Part shown: one piece after another, positions 49,775-57,633 of the stretch
Position numbering within the stretch: the first letter of the stretch is position 1
How the letters are laid out: each line of letters begins with the position of its first letter
NCBI GenBank assembly: GCA_964510515.1
Contig: CAZEAU010000018.1
Location: forward strand, 1 to 58,309
Length of the DNA stretch: 58,309 nt
Direction: 5' to 3'
Source: SURF-21 sp964510515
GTDB lineage: Bacteria > Actinomycetota > Geothermincolia > Geothermincolales > RBG-13-55-18
Made by a program: the position numbers and the translations under genes
The notes under the pieces: generated by a model
The model's input: the letters and a program-made list of their open reading frames with translations, nothing else
Databases searched by the model: none
Told to the model about the DNA's origin: nothing

Positions 49775-50929
49775 ATGGGTAAAAGAGTAGGTATCATCGG
49801 AGTAGGCCAGACCCACCACGCCGCCAAGCGCCTCGACGCTTCCGGCGTCGAGCTCATCGCCGAATCCGTCACCCGGGCTCTGGACGACGCGCAGTTGACC
49901 ATGGCCGACATCGACGCCATCGTCATCGGCAATATGGACCACTTCGAGAACATCAACTACGTGGACACCTGGGCCACCGACGGCCTGGGGTCTTGCATGA
50001 AGCCGGTCTTCAAGGCGACCACGGGCGGCACCACCGGGACGACGGTCGCGGCCTGCGGATATTATCACTGCGCCAGCGGGCTCTTCGACGTGGTGCTGGC
50101 GGTGGGATGGGAGAAAAACTCGGAGTCGGACACCCAGGCGGCCATCGCCACCTGCGCCAACCCGACGCTGGAGCGCGACCCCTTCGCGGGAGCCATCGGG
50201 CCGCTGGCCACGGAGTACTCCATGTACATGAAGGCCTATGGGGCCACGGAGGAGGACTCGGCCATCGTGGCGGCGCGCGACCGCAACAACGCCCTCAACA
50301 ACCCCTACGCCCACTCGCGGCAGGCGGTGACGGTGGAGGACGTGCTCAACTCGCCCATGCTCTCCTATCCGGTGAAGTTCCTCGACATGTGCCCGCGCTC
50401 GGACGGATCCTGCGCGGTGATCTTCGCCGCCGAGGAGAAGGCGAAGAAGCTCTGCCCCAAGCCGGCATGGGTGCACTGCTCGGTGGTGCGCCACGACTAC
50501 ACCCACTTCGGGGACCTGGAGTGGAAGTTCATGCCCACCCTGGAGCGGGCCTCCGCGGCCGCCTACAAGCTGGCGGGCATCACCGATCCGCTCAAGGACT
50601 TCGACGTGGCCGAGCTCTACCTCCCCTGCTCCACCTGCGGGGTGAAGTGGATGGACTCCCTGTGGTTCTGCGAGCACGGCGGGGCGCCCGAGCTCATCCG
50701 CAAGGGCACCTTCAACATGGACGGCCAGCTCCCCATCAACCCCTCGGGAGGAGTCATCTCCTGTAATCCCATCGGCGCCACCGCCCTCATCCGTGTTGGC
50801 GAGGCGGCCTGGCAGATCATGGGCAAGGCGGGGGACCGCCAGGTGCCGGACGTGAAGAAGGCCCTGTGCACGGGATTCGGGGGCTGTAGCTGGACGGGCC
50901 TGATGATCCTGGGCGCGGACCTGCCCTGA
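49775..50929 (+). CDS. Thiolase-like protein 2 (no catalytic Cys)
   Basis: A 384-aa relative of the preceding protein. RVGIIGVGQTHHAAKRLDAS opens the thiolase fold. The active-site loop is ATTGGTTGTTVAAC (81-94), again without Cys at the nucleophile position, and the late motif is NPSGGVISCNPIGATALIRV with Asn in place of the His of G-H-P. Other regions such as CSTCGVKWMD and GFGGCSWTGLMILG are Cys-rich. Like protein 1 it should pair with a DUF35 partner, and the DUF35 gene follows 21 bp later. The two thiolases plus two DUF35 proteins may form one heteromeric complex. Confidence 0.85.
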   Translation: MGKRVGIIGVGQTHHAAKRLDASGVELIAESVTRALDDAQLTMADIDAIVIGNMDHFENINYVDTWATDGLGSCMKPVFKATTGGTTGTTVAACGYYHCASGLFDVVLAVGWEKNSESDTQAAIATCANPTLERDPFAGAIGPLATEYSMYMKAYGATEEDSAIVAARDRNNALNNPYAHSRQAVTVEDVLNSPMLSYPVKFLDMCPRSDGSCAVIFAAEEKAKKLCPKPAWVHCSVVRHDYTHFGDLEWKFMPTLERASAAAYKLAGITDPLKDFDVAELYLPCSTCGVKWMDSLWFCEHGGAPELIRKGTFNMDGQLPINPSGGVISCNPIGATALIRVGEAAWQIMGKAGDRQVPDVKKALCTGFGGCSWTGLMILGADLP

Positions 50930-50950
50930 AGCGCGGAGGAGGTGACTTTC

Positions 50951-51454
50951 ATGGGCATGTATAAAGACAAGCGCAAGACGACGCACACCCCCGAGGGTTA
51001 CGAGCTGCTCACCCACGAATCCGGCCACCTGGAATACGATTTCCACTGGCACCTCGGTTACTACTGGAGCAAGTACCTGGCCGAGCTGCGGGACAACAAG
51101 CGCTTCATGGGCGTGAAGTGCCCCAGCTGCGGCGTAGTCTACAACCCGCCGCGGGTCAACTGCGGCAAGTGCTACAAGCGGATGGACGAGTGGGTCGAGC
51201 TCGCCGACGAGGGCTCGCTCGAGGGCTTCACCATCGTGCGCTTCCCCTACATCGACCCCAACAACGGCGCCATGAGGCAGGTGCCCTTCACCTCGATCTG
51301 GGTGACCCTGGACGGGGCCGACACGCGCATGATGCATTTCAGCAACGTGTTCGATGAGAAGGACCTCGACGTGGGGATGCGCATGCGCGCCGTATGGAGC
51401 GAGAAGCGCACCGGAAGCATCCATGACGTGGAGTACTTCGAGATAGTGGAGTAA
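50951..51454 (+). CDS. DUF35 OB-fold/zinc-ribbon protein 2
   Basis: A 167-aa relative of the DUF35 protein at 48135, with an N-terminal extension. Zinc ribbon: Cys57, Cys60, Cys71 and Cys74 (CPSC ... CGKC). OB fold after that: LEGFTIVRFPYIDPNNGAMR, then MRAVWSEKRTGSIHDVEYFE. ATG 50951 follows GGAGGTG at 6 bp. Its place directly after thiolase-like protein 2 mirrors the DUF35 before thiolase-like 1, so each thiolase may have its own CoA-binding partner. A terminator hairpin at 51494 closes the transcript. Confidence 0.85.
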   Translation: MGMYKDKRKTTHTPEGYELLTHESGHLEYDFHWHLGYYWSKYLAELRDNKRFMGVKCPSCGVVYNPPRVNCGKCYKRMDEWVELADEGSLEGFTIVRFPYIDPNNGAMRQVPFTSIWVTLDGADTRMMHFSNVFDEKDLDVGMRMRAVWSEKRTGSIHDVEYFEIVE

Positions 51455-51493
51455 CGCGAAGCGGGAGGACCGCTCCCGGAAAGCAAGAGACCG

Positions 51494-51520
51494 GGCGGGC
51501 GGAGTACATCCGCCCGCCCC
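51494..51520 (+). terminator. Hairpin terminator after the thiolase block
   Basis: GGGCGGGCGGA (51494-51504) pairs with TCCGCCCGCCC (51510-51520) around GTACA, followed by CTTGC. Strong stem, weak tail. Confidence 0.7.
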
Positions 51521-51726
51521 TTGCATGCACAAGAGGCCGGGTCCCGGAGGCCTTGATCTGCGTCGGCCCGCTCCATGTGCGGCGTCTTTGCGGTTTTTCA
51601 TGTACTCTGATATGAAAACACAGGGCCCGATCGCCGAGCTCGGGCAGGTTCGCGGGAGCGGCATGTCCCCCTCGACCATGCCTCTGCGCGCAGGAGTGCG
51701 GGCGCAGGAAGGAGCCGCCGTTAATC

Positions 51727-53124
51727 ATGGCCAAGGAAATATTCGAGACAGACTCCGTTCCGCGGGCGGTCACCAAGATGACCATCCCGAGCATCATGAG
51801 CATGCTGGTCGTGTTCATCTACAATGCCGCGGACGTCTTTTTCGTGGGGCAGACGGGCGATGCCAACCAGGTGGCCGCGGTGGCCCTGACCATACCCGTC
51901 TTCATGCTCTTCATCGCGCTGGGCAATGTCTTCGGGATCGGCGGCAGCTCGTTGATATCGAGGTCGCTGGGGCGGGGGGACGAAGAGAGGGTGGCCCGCA
52001 TCAGCAGCTTCTGCTTCTACGCGTCCATCATCTCCGGCCTGGTCATGATCGCCCTGCTGCTCCTGGGCATGAACGTGATCCTGGGCCTCATCGGCACCAA
52101 TGAGAAGACGGTCGGCTTCGCCAGGTCCTACCTCATCTATATCGCCATCGGCTCGCCCTTCACCATCATGCCCGCGGCCTTCGGTCATATCGTCAGGGGG
52201 GAAGGCGCGCCCAAGCAGGCCATGATCGGCATGCTCATCGGGAACATCCTCAACATCATCCTGGACCCCATCTTCATCCTCCCCATGGGCATGGGGGTGA
52301 CGGGGGCCGCGCTGGCCACGGTCATCGGCAATCTGGTCAGCAGCATCTATTTCATCTACTACCTCCTGGGCAAGAAGACCCTGCTCTCCATCAGGCCGCG
52401 GGACGCGAGGATAGAGCGCGGCGACGCGGCGGGCATCTTCGGCATCGGGCTCCCCGCCGCCTTCAACAACCTCTTGATGAGCACCTCGTATGTGCTCCTC
52501 AACAATGTGCTCAACGGATACAAGCGGGGCGAGATGCTCATCGCGTCCATGGGCGTCGCCAACCGGGCGGGGATATTCCTCATCTTCACGCAGCTGGGCT
52601 TCGCCATGGGCATACAGCCGCTGATCGGATACAGTTACGGCGCCAGGAACATGGAGCGCCTGAAGAAGATAGTGCGCTTCTCCTTCCTCTGCACCGCGCT
52701 GCTGGGCGTGGCCATGACCATCGTGTACGGCCTGGCCACCAACGCCATCATCAAGGCCTTCATCGACGATGCAGAGGTGATAAAAACCGGGGTGCAGATA
52801 ATGCGCGCGCTGATCATCTCCTATCCCGTGGTCGGCATACTTTTCGTCGTCACCTATTCCTTTCAGGCCATGGGCATGGTGGGTAGCTCGCTGCTGCTCA
52901 ATATAAGCAGGCAGGGGCTGACCTTCATCCCCCTGCTCTTCATCCTCAACGCCACCGTCGGCCTGGACGGGGTCTTCTATTCCCAGCCCATCGCGGATTA
53001 CGTATCCGTGTCTTTGGCCATACTGCTTTTCGTGCTTGCGATAAATAGGGTCGGCGGCGGAGGCGCCAAGAGCCCGCCGCATGGGCCGGGAGATGCGGCG
53101 CCAGCGGCGGTGAAAGATGAGTAG
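51727..53124 (+). CDS. MATE-family efflux transporter
   Basis: A 465-aa membrane protein with 12 predicted helices in two bundles. Family signs: MTIPSIMSMLVVFIYNAADV in helix 1, FFVGQTGDANQVAAVALTIP, GIGGSSLISRSLGRGDEERV, and the second half beginning FGIGLPAAFNNLLMSTSYVL with GIQPLIGYSYGARNMERLKK. It exports drugs or metabolites in exchange for Na+ or H+. A ribosome site (AAGGAG, somewhat distant) precedes ATG 51727. It appears monocistronic, starting 270 bp after the thiolase block. No binding-site residue assignment was attempted. Confidence 0.92.
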   Translation: MAKEIFETDSVPRAVTKMTIPSIMSMLVVFIYNAADVFFVGQTGDANQVAAVALTIPVFMLFIALGNVFGIGGSSLISRSLGRGDEERVARISSFCFYASIISGLVMIALLLLGMNVILGLIGTNEKTVGFARSYLIYIAIGSPFTIMPAAFGHIVRGEGAPKQAMIGMLIGNILNIILDPIFILPMGMGVTGAALATVIGNLVSSIYFIYYLLGKKTLLSIRPRDARIERGDAAGIFGIGLPAAFNNLLMSTSYVLLNNVLNGYKRGEMLIASMGVANRAGIFLIFTQLGFAMGIQPLIGYSYGARNMERLKKIVRFSFLCTALLGVAMTIVYGLATNAIIKAFIDDAEVIKTGVQIMRALIISYPVVGILFVVTYSFQAMGMVGSSLLLNISRQGLTFIPLLFILNATVGLDGVFYSQPIADYVSVSLAILLFVLAINRVGGGGAKSPPHGPGDAAPAAVKDE

Positions 53125-53221
53125 CGGGCGGCCCCGCTGTCCTGAGCGGTGAAGGGGAAGGCCGCCCGCATGAGCGGGAGGCCGCTGAGGAGTGGGGGGA
53201 GGAAGGCCTGCCGGCGTAACG

Positions 53222-53497
53222 CTAGAGCCGCTCCGGCGCGGGGCGGACATAGAGGCGGTAGAGGGGTTCGCCCCCCGCCTTGTAGCACCCGCTGCAGCCG
53301 GGAGCGGCGGCGGCATCCGCCTCCTCGAGCAGGCATTCAAACCCCAGCTCTCCGTATTCGCGCACAACGCGGTATAGGTGGTCTCCGCCGGAGATCATGG
53401 CCTCCCTCCAGCGGCCTTCCCCTATCTCGGCGGGCTCTTGCAGCAGTCGGCAGTGCGGCGGAAAGTACGCTTTCTTCGGCCCCTCGCCTTCTCGCAT
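53222..53497 (-). CDS. Hypothetical protein, 91 aa
   Basis: Opens at ATG 53497 after AAGGGGGTG. The product is soluble and acidic, reading MREGEGPKKAYFPPHCRLLQ, then GGDHLYRVVREYGELGFECL, and has CSGC near the end (PGCSGCYKAGGEPLYRLYV). The regularity of beta/alpha segments and the Cys pair make it a plausible compact protein, maybe zinc-binding. I know no family for it. It is convergent with the MATE gene and lies upstream of nothing obvious; a local operon is not evident. Confidence 0.5.
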   Translation of the reverse strand: MREGEGPKKAYFPPHCRLLQEPAEIGEGRWREAMISGGDHLYRVVREYGELGFECLLEEADAAAAPGCSGCYKAGGEPLYRLYVRPAPERL

Positions 53498-53728
53498 GGC
53501 ACACCCCCTTGTAGCCCTTCCTCTCCCCCCGGAAGCCGCCCTCCGTCCTCCGGGCGCACACACGACATGGCCGGGGGGCGCTCCCGCGCTGCAGTCCCCC
53601 GCGCAAAGAGCATGAGAGCGGGCCTCAGGGCAAAGCCCCCGAGTGCCGTCCGGGGAGCTGGGCCCGCAAGCCCGGCCCCGGGACGCGAACTCTCAGAGGG
53701 CGGGGCTTGCAGGCGGCCTCGGGCCTCT

Positions 53729-54586
53729 TCAGCGCTTGATCATGGTGTTGGCCTGATGGGGACAGACCTCCACGCACAGCCCGCAGCCCTGGCAGTTCAG
53801 CACCTCGACCTTGCCGTCCACCAGCCTTCTCTCCTCGAAAGCGCATATCTCCACGCACTTGCCGCATCCCTCGCACTTGTCCTTATCGACGACGGAGCGG
53901 TATTCGGAGGGGATGAAGCGGAAAGGAGTCCCCTTGTAATAGAGGTAGCCCTGTATGGGCAGGCAGGCGCACTTGCAGCAGTTACAGATAACGAAATAGT
54001 TGGTGCTGCCCTGATAGTACATGTGGCGGTCCAGCATGGGCACCAGCCCCAGGCTGTAGCACTCGCGGACCTTGTCCTTCGCTTCCTCCTTGGAGATGAC
54101 GCGGTATTCCTCGGGGAAGAGGTCCAGCCAGAGAGAGGTGCCGGTGAGGATGACGATATCCGTGTCCAGCGGGTGGTCGCAGACATTGGTGGCAAGGCGG
54201 CAGCGGCAGGGCCCCAGCGCTATGCTGCTGTCCTCGGGCAGGCTGTCGATGAAGGCGTGCATCTCCCCCAGGGTCATGACCTTTCCGGCCACCATGCGCT
54301 CGCCGACGAACTTTCCGGCCAGGCGGTAATTCAGCTTCCTCACCCACATCTTGCCCAAAATCGGGTACTTGTGGCGGAGGTTGAGTATGCGGTAGAGCAC
54401 GCTCAGGAAGCGCACCTCTATCCATGCGTAACGCTTGAGCATGAAGAGGCGCAACCGGCTCTTCTCCCCGATGAAGGCGTTGCCCCAGTGAAAGGGGGCT
54501 CCGCGTATGAGCGCGCCAAGCGCAAGCGGTGGGAGCAACAATGTCCCCAGGCGCCCGCGAATGCCGTTCCGTCCGTTTTTCAACAT
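53729..54586 (-). CDS. Ferredoxin-type iron-sulfur protein, 285 aa
   Basis: The C-terminal 50 residues hold two 4Fe-4S motifs: CEGCGKCVEICA and CQGCGLCVEVCP, with the usual Asp/Pro arrangement. Upstream are further Cys groups, CRCR, a lone CD, and CNCCKCACL, which could bind a third metal centre. The N-terminal 100 residues contain a membrane-near segment (TLLLPPLALGALIRG) and helical sequence. The start MLKNGRNGIRGRL at ATG 54586 follows GGAGGTG closely; the longer open frame is not supported. It may shuttle electrons at the membrane. No enzyme subunit gene lies next to it. Confidence 0.8.
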   Translation of the reverse strand: MLKNGRNGIRGRLGTLLLPPLALGALIRGAPFHWGNAFIGEKSRLRLFMLKRYAWIEVRFLSVLYRILNLRHKYPILGKMWVRKLNYRLAGKFVGERMVAGKVMTLGEMHAFIDSLPEDSSIALGPCRCRLATNVCDHPLDTDIVILTGTSLWLDLFPEEYRVISKEEAKDKVRECYSLGLVPMLDRHMYYQGSTNYFVICNCCKCACLPIQGYLYYKGTPFRFIPSEYRSVVDKDKCEGCGKCVEICAFEERRLVDGKVEVLNCQGCGLCVEVCPHQANTMIKR

Positions 54587-54741
54587 CCCCACCTCCGTCA
54601 GTGTCGTCCCGTTATTTGCCGTGCGTCGCTCATCGCGACACTGACATTCTATCACCGTTTTCCGCCGGCGGTCACGGAAGCTTGAAAAGATAGCGGGCCC
54701 CGCCCACGGACGGAGCCCGGTTTGGTGCGCGCCTGCCGCGC

Positions 54742-55803
54742 CTACCTGGTGGTCACCTTGAACGCGACCTCTCGGGAGGGCTCGTCGCCGCTGGGGCCGT
54801 AGAGGCCGAGCCTGATGTCCTGCTGGCCGGGGCCGAGCACCGTGAAGGTGAACTCGGTGACGACCTCGCCGCCGATAAGCTCCGACGCCTTGCTCTCCGA
54901 GCCCATGAACTTGAGCATGTCGGTCTTGATGTCCCCCGCCAGCCGCCACTCGTACCCCGCTCCGCCGCTGCTCTTCACCTGCAGGATGAAGACCTCGCCC
55001 CTCTCTGCGCTGATGGGGAGCGTGGGGTCGTCATAGGTCTTGGGCGGAGTGGGCGCGGGCGGGGGAGGCGCGCTCACGGTCACCTCGACGATGTCCTTCC
55101 TCTCCACCGGGTCGCCTGCGCCGGGCCCCTTGTAGCTCAACTCGAAGGAGGTCTTGCCCGCGCCGAGCCCCTCGAACCTCCACACCTGCCGCTGCGGCGC
55201 CCCGAGGTCCCCTCCCCCGCTGACCTCATTGCTCACCAGCTTGAGGACTCCGGCGTCGGGCTCCCTGGTCAGCGTCCATGAATAGCCCGCGGAAGGATTG
55301 GTGTCCAGGGTGAGGTCGAAGGTCCTGCCCACCTCCACCCTGAAGGCATGGACCACCTCGTTGTCCGCCTGCTTGACCTTGAGGTCCACGCTAAGGCGCT
55401 TGGCCGGAGGTGTCTCCGCCTCCCAGGGGCGCGCGTATTCCAGCACCATGGTGGTGGAACCCTCACCCACCGCCCAGAAATGCCAGACCTGCTCGCCGGG
55501 CGCTCCCACCAGGTCGCCCTGGGGCGCGATGTAATCGCTGGCGAGGACGCGCACTATCTTCTCGTCGGGCGCCGCCGCCGTCTGCCAGCCGTACCCGGTA
55601 GTGGGGTTAGACTCCAAGGTGAGGTTGAAGTGCTGACCCGTCTCCACATCGAAGCCCTGCCTGGTCTCCTCCGTTACCACCTGCTCTTCCTCGTCCGTCT
55701 TGCCTTCCTCTTTCTTTCCACACCCGGTCACCATGAGGACCAGGCTGAGCATAAACACCGCGGCCATCACCAGCAACGACCTCCCGCCGATTCTCTTGGC
55801 CAT
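54742..55803 (-). CDS. Lipoprotein with three chagasin-like (I42) domains
   Basis: A 353-aa exported lipoprotein: lipobox LMVTGC with Cys28. Three similar 90-residue beta domains follow. Domain 1 has NPTTGYGW (66-73), GEQVWHFWAVGEG and RPWE (125-128), the three loops that block papain-type proteases in chagasin. Domain 2 repeats this with NPSAGYSW (169-176) and GAPQRQVWRF. Domain 3 is degenerate (GGAGYEW, 279-285). A Pro-rich hinge (PPPPAPTPP) separates domains 2 and 3. It should inhibit cysteine peptidases at the cell surface. The start ATG 55803 follows GAAAGGAGAGG-like sequence. Monocistronic. Confidence 0.85.
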   Translation of the reverse strand: MAKRIGGRSLLVMAAVFMLSLVLMVTGCGKKEEGKTDEEEQVVTEETRQGFDVETGQHFNLTLESNPTTGYGWQTAAAPDEKIVRVLASDYIAPQGDLVGAPGEQVWHFWAVGEGSTTMVLEYARPWEAETPPAKRLSVDLKVKQADNEVVHAFRVEVGRTFDLTLDTNPSAGYSWTLTREPDAGVLKLVSNEVSGGGDLGAPQRQVWRFEGLGAGKTSFELSYKGPGAGDPVERKDIVEVTVSAPPPPAPTPPKTYDDPTLPISAERGEVFILQVKSSGGAGYEWRLAGDIKTDMLKFMGSESKASELIGGEVVTEFTFTVLGPGQQDIRLGLYGPSGDEPSREVAFKVTTR

Positions 55804-56019
55804 CAGCCTCTCCTTTCTTATAACCTTCCACCCGACTCCATAGGTTTTTCGCCAGTCCCGTGCGCTTTCCTGCCCCGGCAGCGCCCTTCATTCTCTACTG
55901 GCGGCAGCGTATAAGACGCATCTCAAACCGCGGAGGTTGCGGGTGCAGTGGGGCAGGGGGGATGCAGGCGCCTCGCCAGGCGGCGCCCGCTCGGGATACA
56001 ATGGAGCGGAGGTGAGAGC

Positions 56020-56781
56020 ATGAAAGGCCTGGAGAGCCTGGCACGCAGGTTTCTTTACTATCCCGACCGCCTGCCCCCGGAGATGCCGCCCCCGCGCTGG
56101 GCGGGCGGAGCGGAAGAAGTGTGGATGAAATGCGACGACGGAGTGAGCATACACGGCTTGTGGTGGCCCGAGCCGGAGGGCGCACCGGTCATCCTCTTTC
56201 TGCACGGCAACGCCCAGGAGGTCTACAGCTGGTCCCTGGTGCGTGAGGAGCTCGCCCCCACCGCCTGCCGCATGTTGCTCATCGATTACCACGGTTACGG
56301 CAAGAGCGGCGGCAAAGCACATGAGGCCGGCCTGTACCTGGATGGAGAGGCCGCCTTGCGCTGGCTGCATGAGCGCGGCGTCGAGGACTCCGGGGTGGTG
56401 CTTTTCGGAAAATCCCTGGGCGGCGGGGTGGCCTGCGAGATAGCCCAAAACAGGCCCTTCAAGGCCCTGGTGCTCGAGTCCACCTTCACCTCGCTGGCCA
56501 GCGTGGCCCGCAAGCTCTTTCCTTTTATCCCCAGAAGGATGCCCCTGGGGGAGGTCTACGATTCCGTCTCCAAGCTGCCGCGCGCCCGCTGCCCGGTGCT
56601 GGTGATACACGGCGACAGGGACGAGCTCATACCGGTGGAGGAGGGGCTGCGCCTCTACGAGGCCGCCCCCGACCCCAAGGATCTTTACCTGGTGCCCGGG
56701 GCCGGACACAACGACGTCTCCCTGGTCGCGGGCCCGGCCTATGCGCGCCGCATCTCCGCCTTCCTCGAGGCCGGCCCATGA
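56020..56781 (+). CDS. Alpha/beta hydrolase, ABHD13/FrsA-like
   Basis: A 253-aa serine hydrolase. Oxyanion-side motif ILFLHGNAQ (residues 68-76), nucleophile in VVLFGKSLGGGVA (G-K-S-L-G), acid Asp in VLVIHGDRDELIP, and base His in VPGAGHNDVS. The N-terminal FLYYP and LHGNAQEVYSWSLV resemble the single-domain esterases of the ABHD13/17 kind. No signal peptide, so cytosolic. ATG 56020 follows GAGGTGAGAG; longer frames upstream lack a ribosome site. A dispersed repeat begins 30 bp past the stop. Substrate unknown. Confidence 0.85.
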   Translation: MKGLESLARRFLYYPDRLPPEMPPPRWAGGAEEVWMKCDDGVSIHGLWWPEPEGAPVILFLHGNAQEVYSWSLVREELAPTACRMLLIDYHGYGKSGGKAHEAGLYLDGEAALRWLHERGVEDSGVVLFGKSLGGGVACEIAQNRPFKALVLESTFTSLASVARKLFPFIPRRMPLGEVYDSVSKLPRARCPVLVIHGDRDELIPVEEGLRLYEAAPDPKDLYLVPGAGHNDVSLVAGPAYARRISAFLEAGP

Positions 56782-56811
56782 CACCTATCGCCCGCCTCCC
56801 GGGGCCGGTGC

Positions 56812-56893
56812 CGCGTTTTGCGAACCCGAGGCAAAAGCCCGGGTGCGAACAGGCAAGATAGCGGAGCCGGCAAAGAACAAGACCTGACCCCAT
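56812..56893 (-). repeat. Dispersed GGGGTCAGGTC repeat, copy 4 (inverted)
   Basis: Ends in CAAGACCTGACCCCAT at 56893; it starts 30 bp after the hydrolase stop. Carries GCAAAAGCCC where copy 1 has the complement of GGGGTTTTACC. Confidence 0.9.
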
Positions 56894-57016
56894 CCGGGTC
56901 ACGACAGGCGATGATGAACGCCCGGGAGTGACCCCATTGCCCCCGGGCGCCGCTCGGCCGGTAACGCCTGTTGCTGATGCATGCTGCCGACTGACCCCAC
57001 GTGATAACCTTGCTGC

Positions 57017-57619
57017 ATGTGGTGGAACGCACTCCTGGCGGCCTTTGGCCTCATCTTCGTGGCCGAGCTTGGCGACAAAACCCAGCTCATCATCCTCACC
57101 CTCGCCGCGAGATGCGGTTTCAGGCAGGTCTTCCTGGGGGCGGCGGCGGCGTTCGCCCTCTTGAACGCCCTGGCCGTCTCGCTGGGCGTGCTCCTCTACG
57201 AGTTCGTCCCCGAAGCCGTCATCAAGTACGCGGTGGGCGGGGTCTTCCTCCTTTTCGGGTTGATGATGCTGCTTCCGGCAAAGGAAAGGGAAATACTTGA
57301 CGAGGACGGCCGCTGTGAACAGGACCTGGAAGGTGGAGATGGCGAGGCAAAAGGTGGGCGCGGGCCGTTGCTCAGTGCCTTCCTGCTCGTCTGCCTCATG
57401 GAGCTGGGGGACAAGACGCAGCTCTCGCTGCTGGCCATTGCGGCTAAATACTCCCAACCGCTCTTCGTCTTCCTGGGGGGCACGCTGGCCCTGTGGGCGA
57501 CGTCGCTCATCGCCGCCCTCCTCGGCGCGGGGATGGGAAAGTATGTTCCGGAGGCCTGGATGCGCCGCATCTCCGGCGCTGTCTTCATCGCCTTCGCCCT
57601 GTTCATCCTCCTCCGCTGA
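57017..57619 (+). CDS. TMEM165/GDT1-family cation transporter
   Basis: A 200-aa membrane protein with six helices in two inverted halves, each carrying the family motif E-x-G-D-K-T: FVAELGDKTQLIIL (residues 14-27) and CLMELGDKTQLSLL (residues 129-142). A charged loop (KEREILDEDGRCEQDLEG) separates the halves. Bacterial members export Mn2+ or Ca2+. No clear Shine-Dalgarno precedes ATG 57017, and no manganese riboswitch was found in the leader. The composite repeat B begins just 15 bp after the stop. Confidence 0.9.
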   Translation: MWWNALLAAFGLIFVAELGDKTQLIILTLAARCGFRQVFLGAAAAFALLNALAVSLGVLLYEFVPEAVIKYAVGGVFLLFGLMMLLPAKEREILDEDGRCEQDLEGGDGEAKGGRGPLLSAFLLVCLMELGDKTQLSLLAIAAKYSQPLFVFLGGTLALWATSLIAALLGAGMGKYVPEAWMRRISGAVFIAFALFILLR

Positions 57620-57633
57620 CCTTCGCCCGCAGG

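Noticed and set aside
56894..57016. yybP-ykoY manganese riboswitch ahead of the GDT1 transporter
   Set aside because: I looked for the conserved junction sequences and did not find them.
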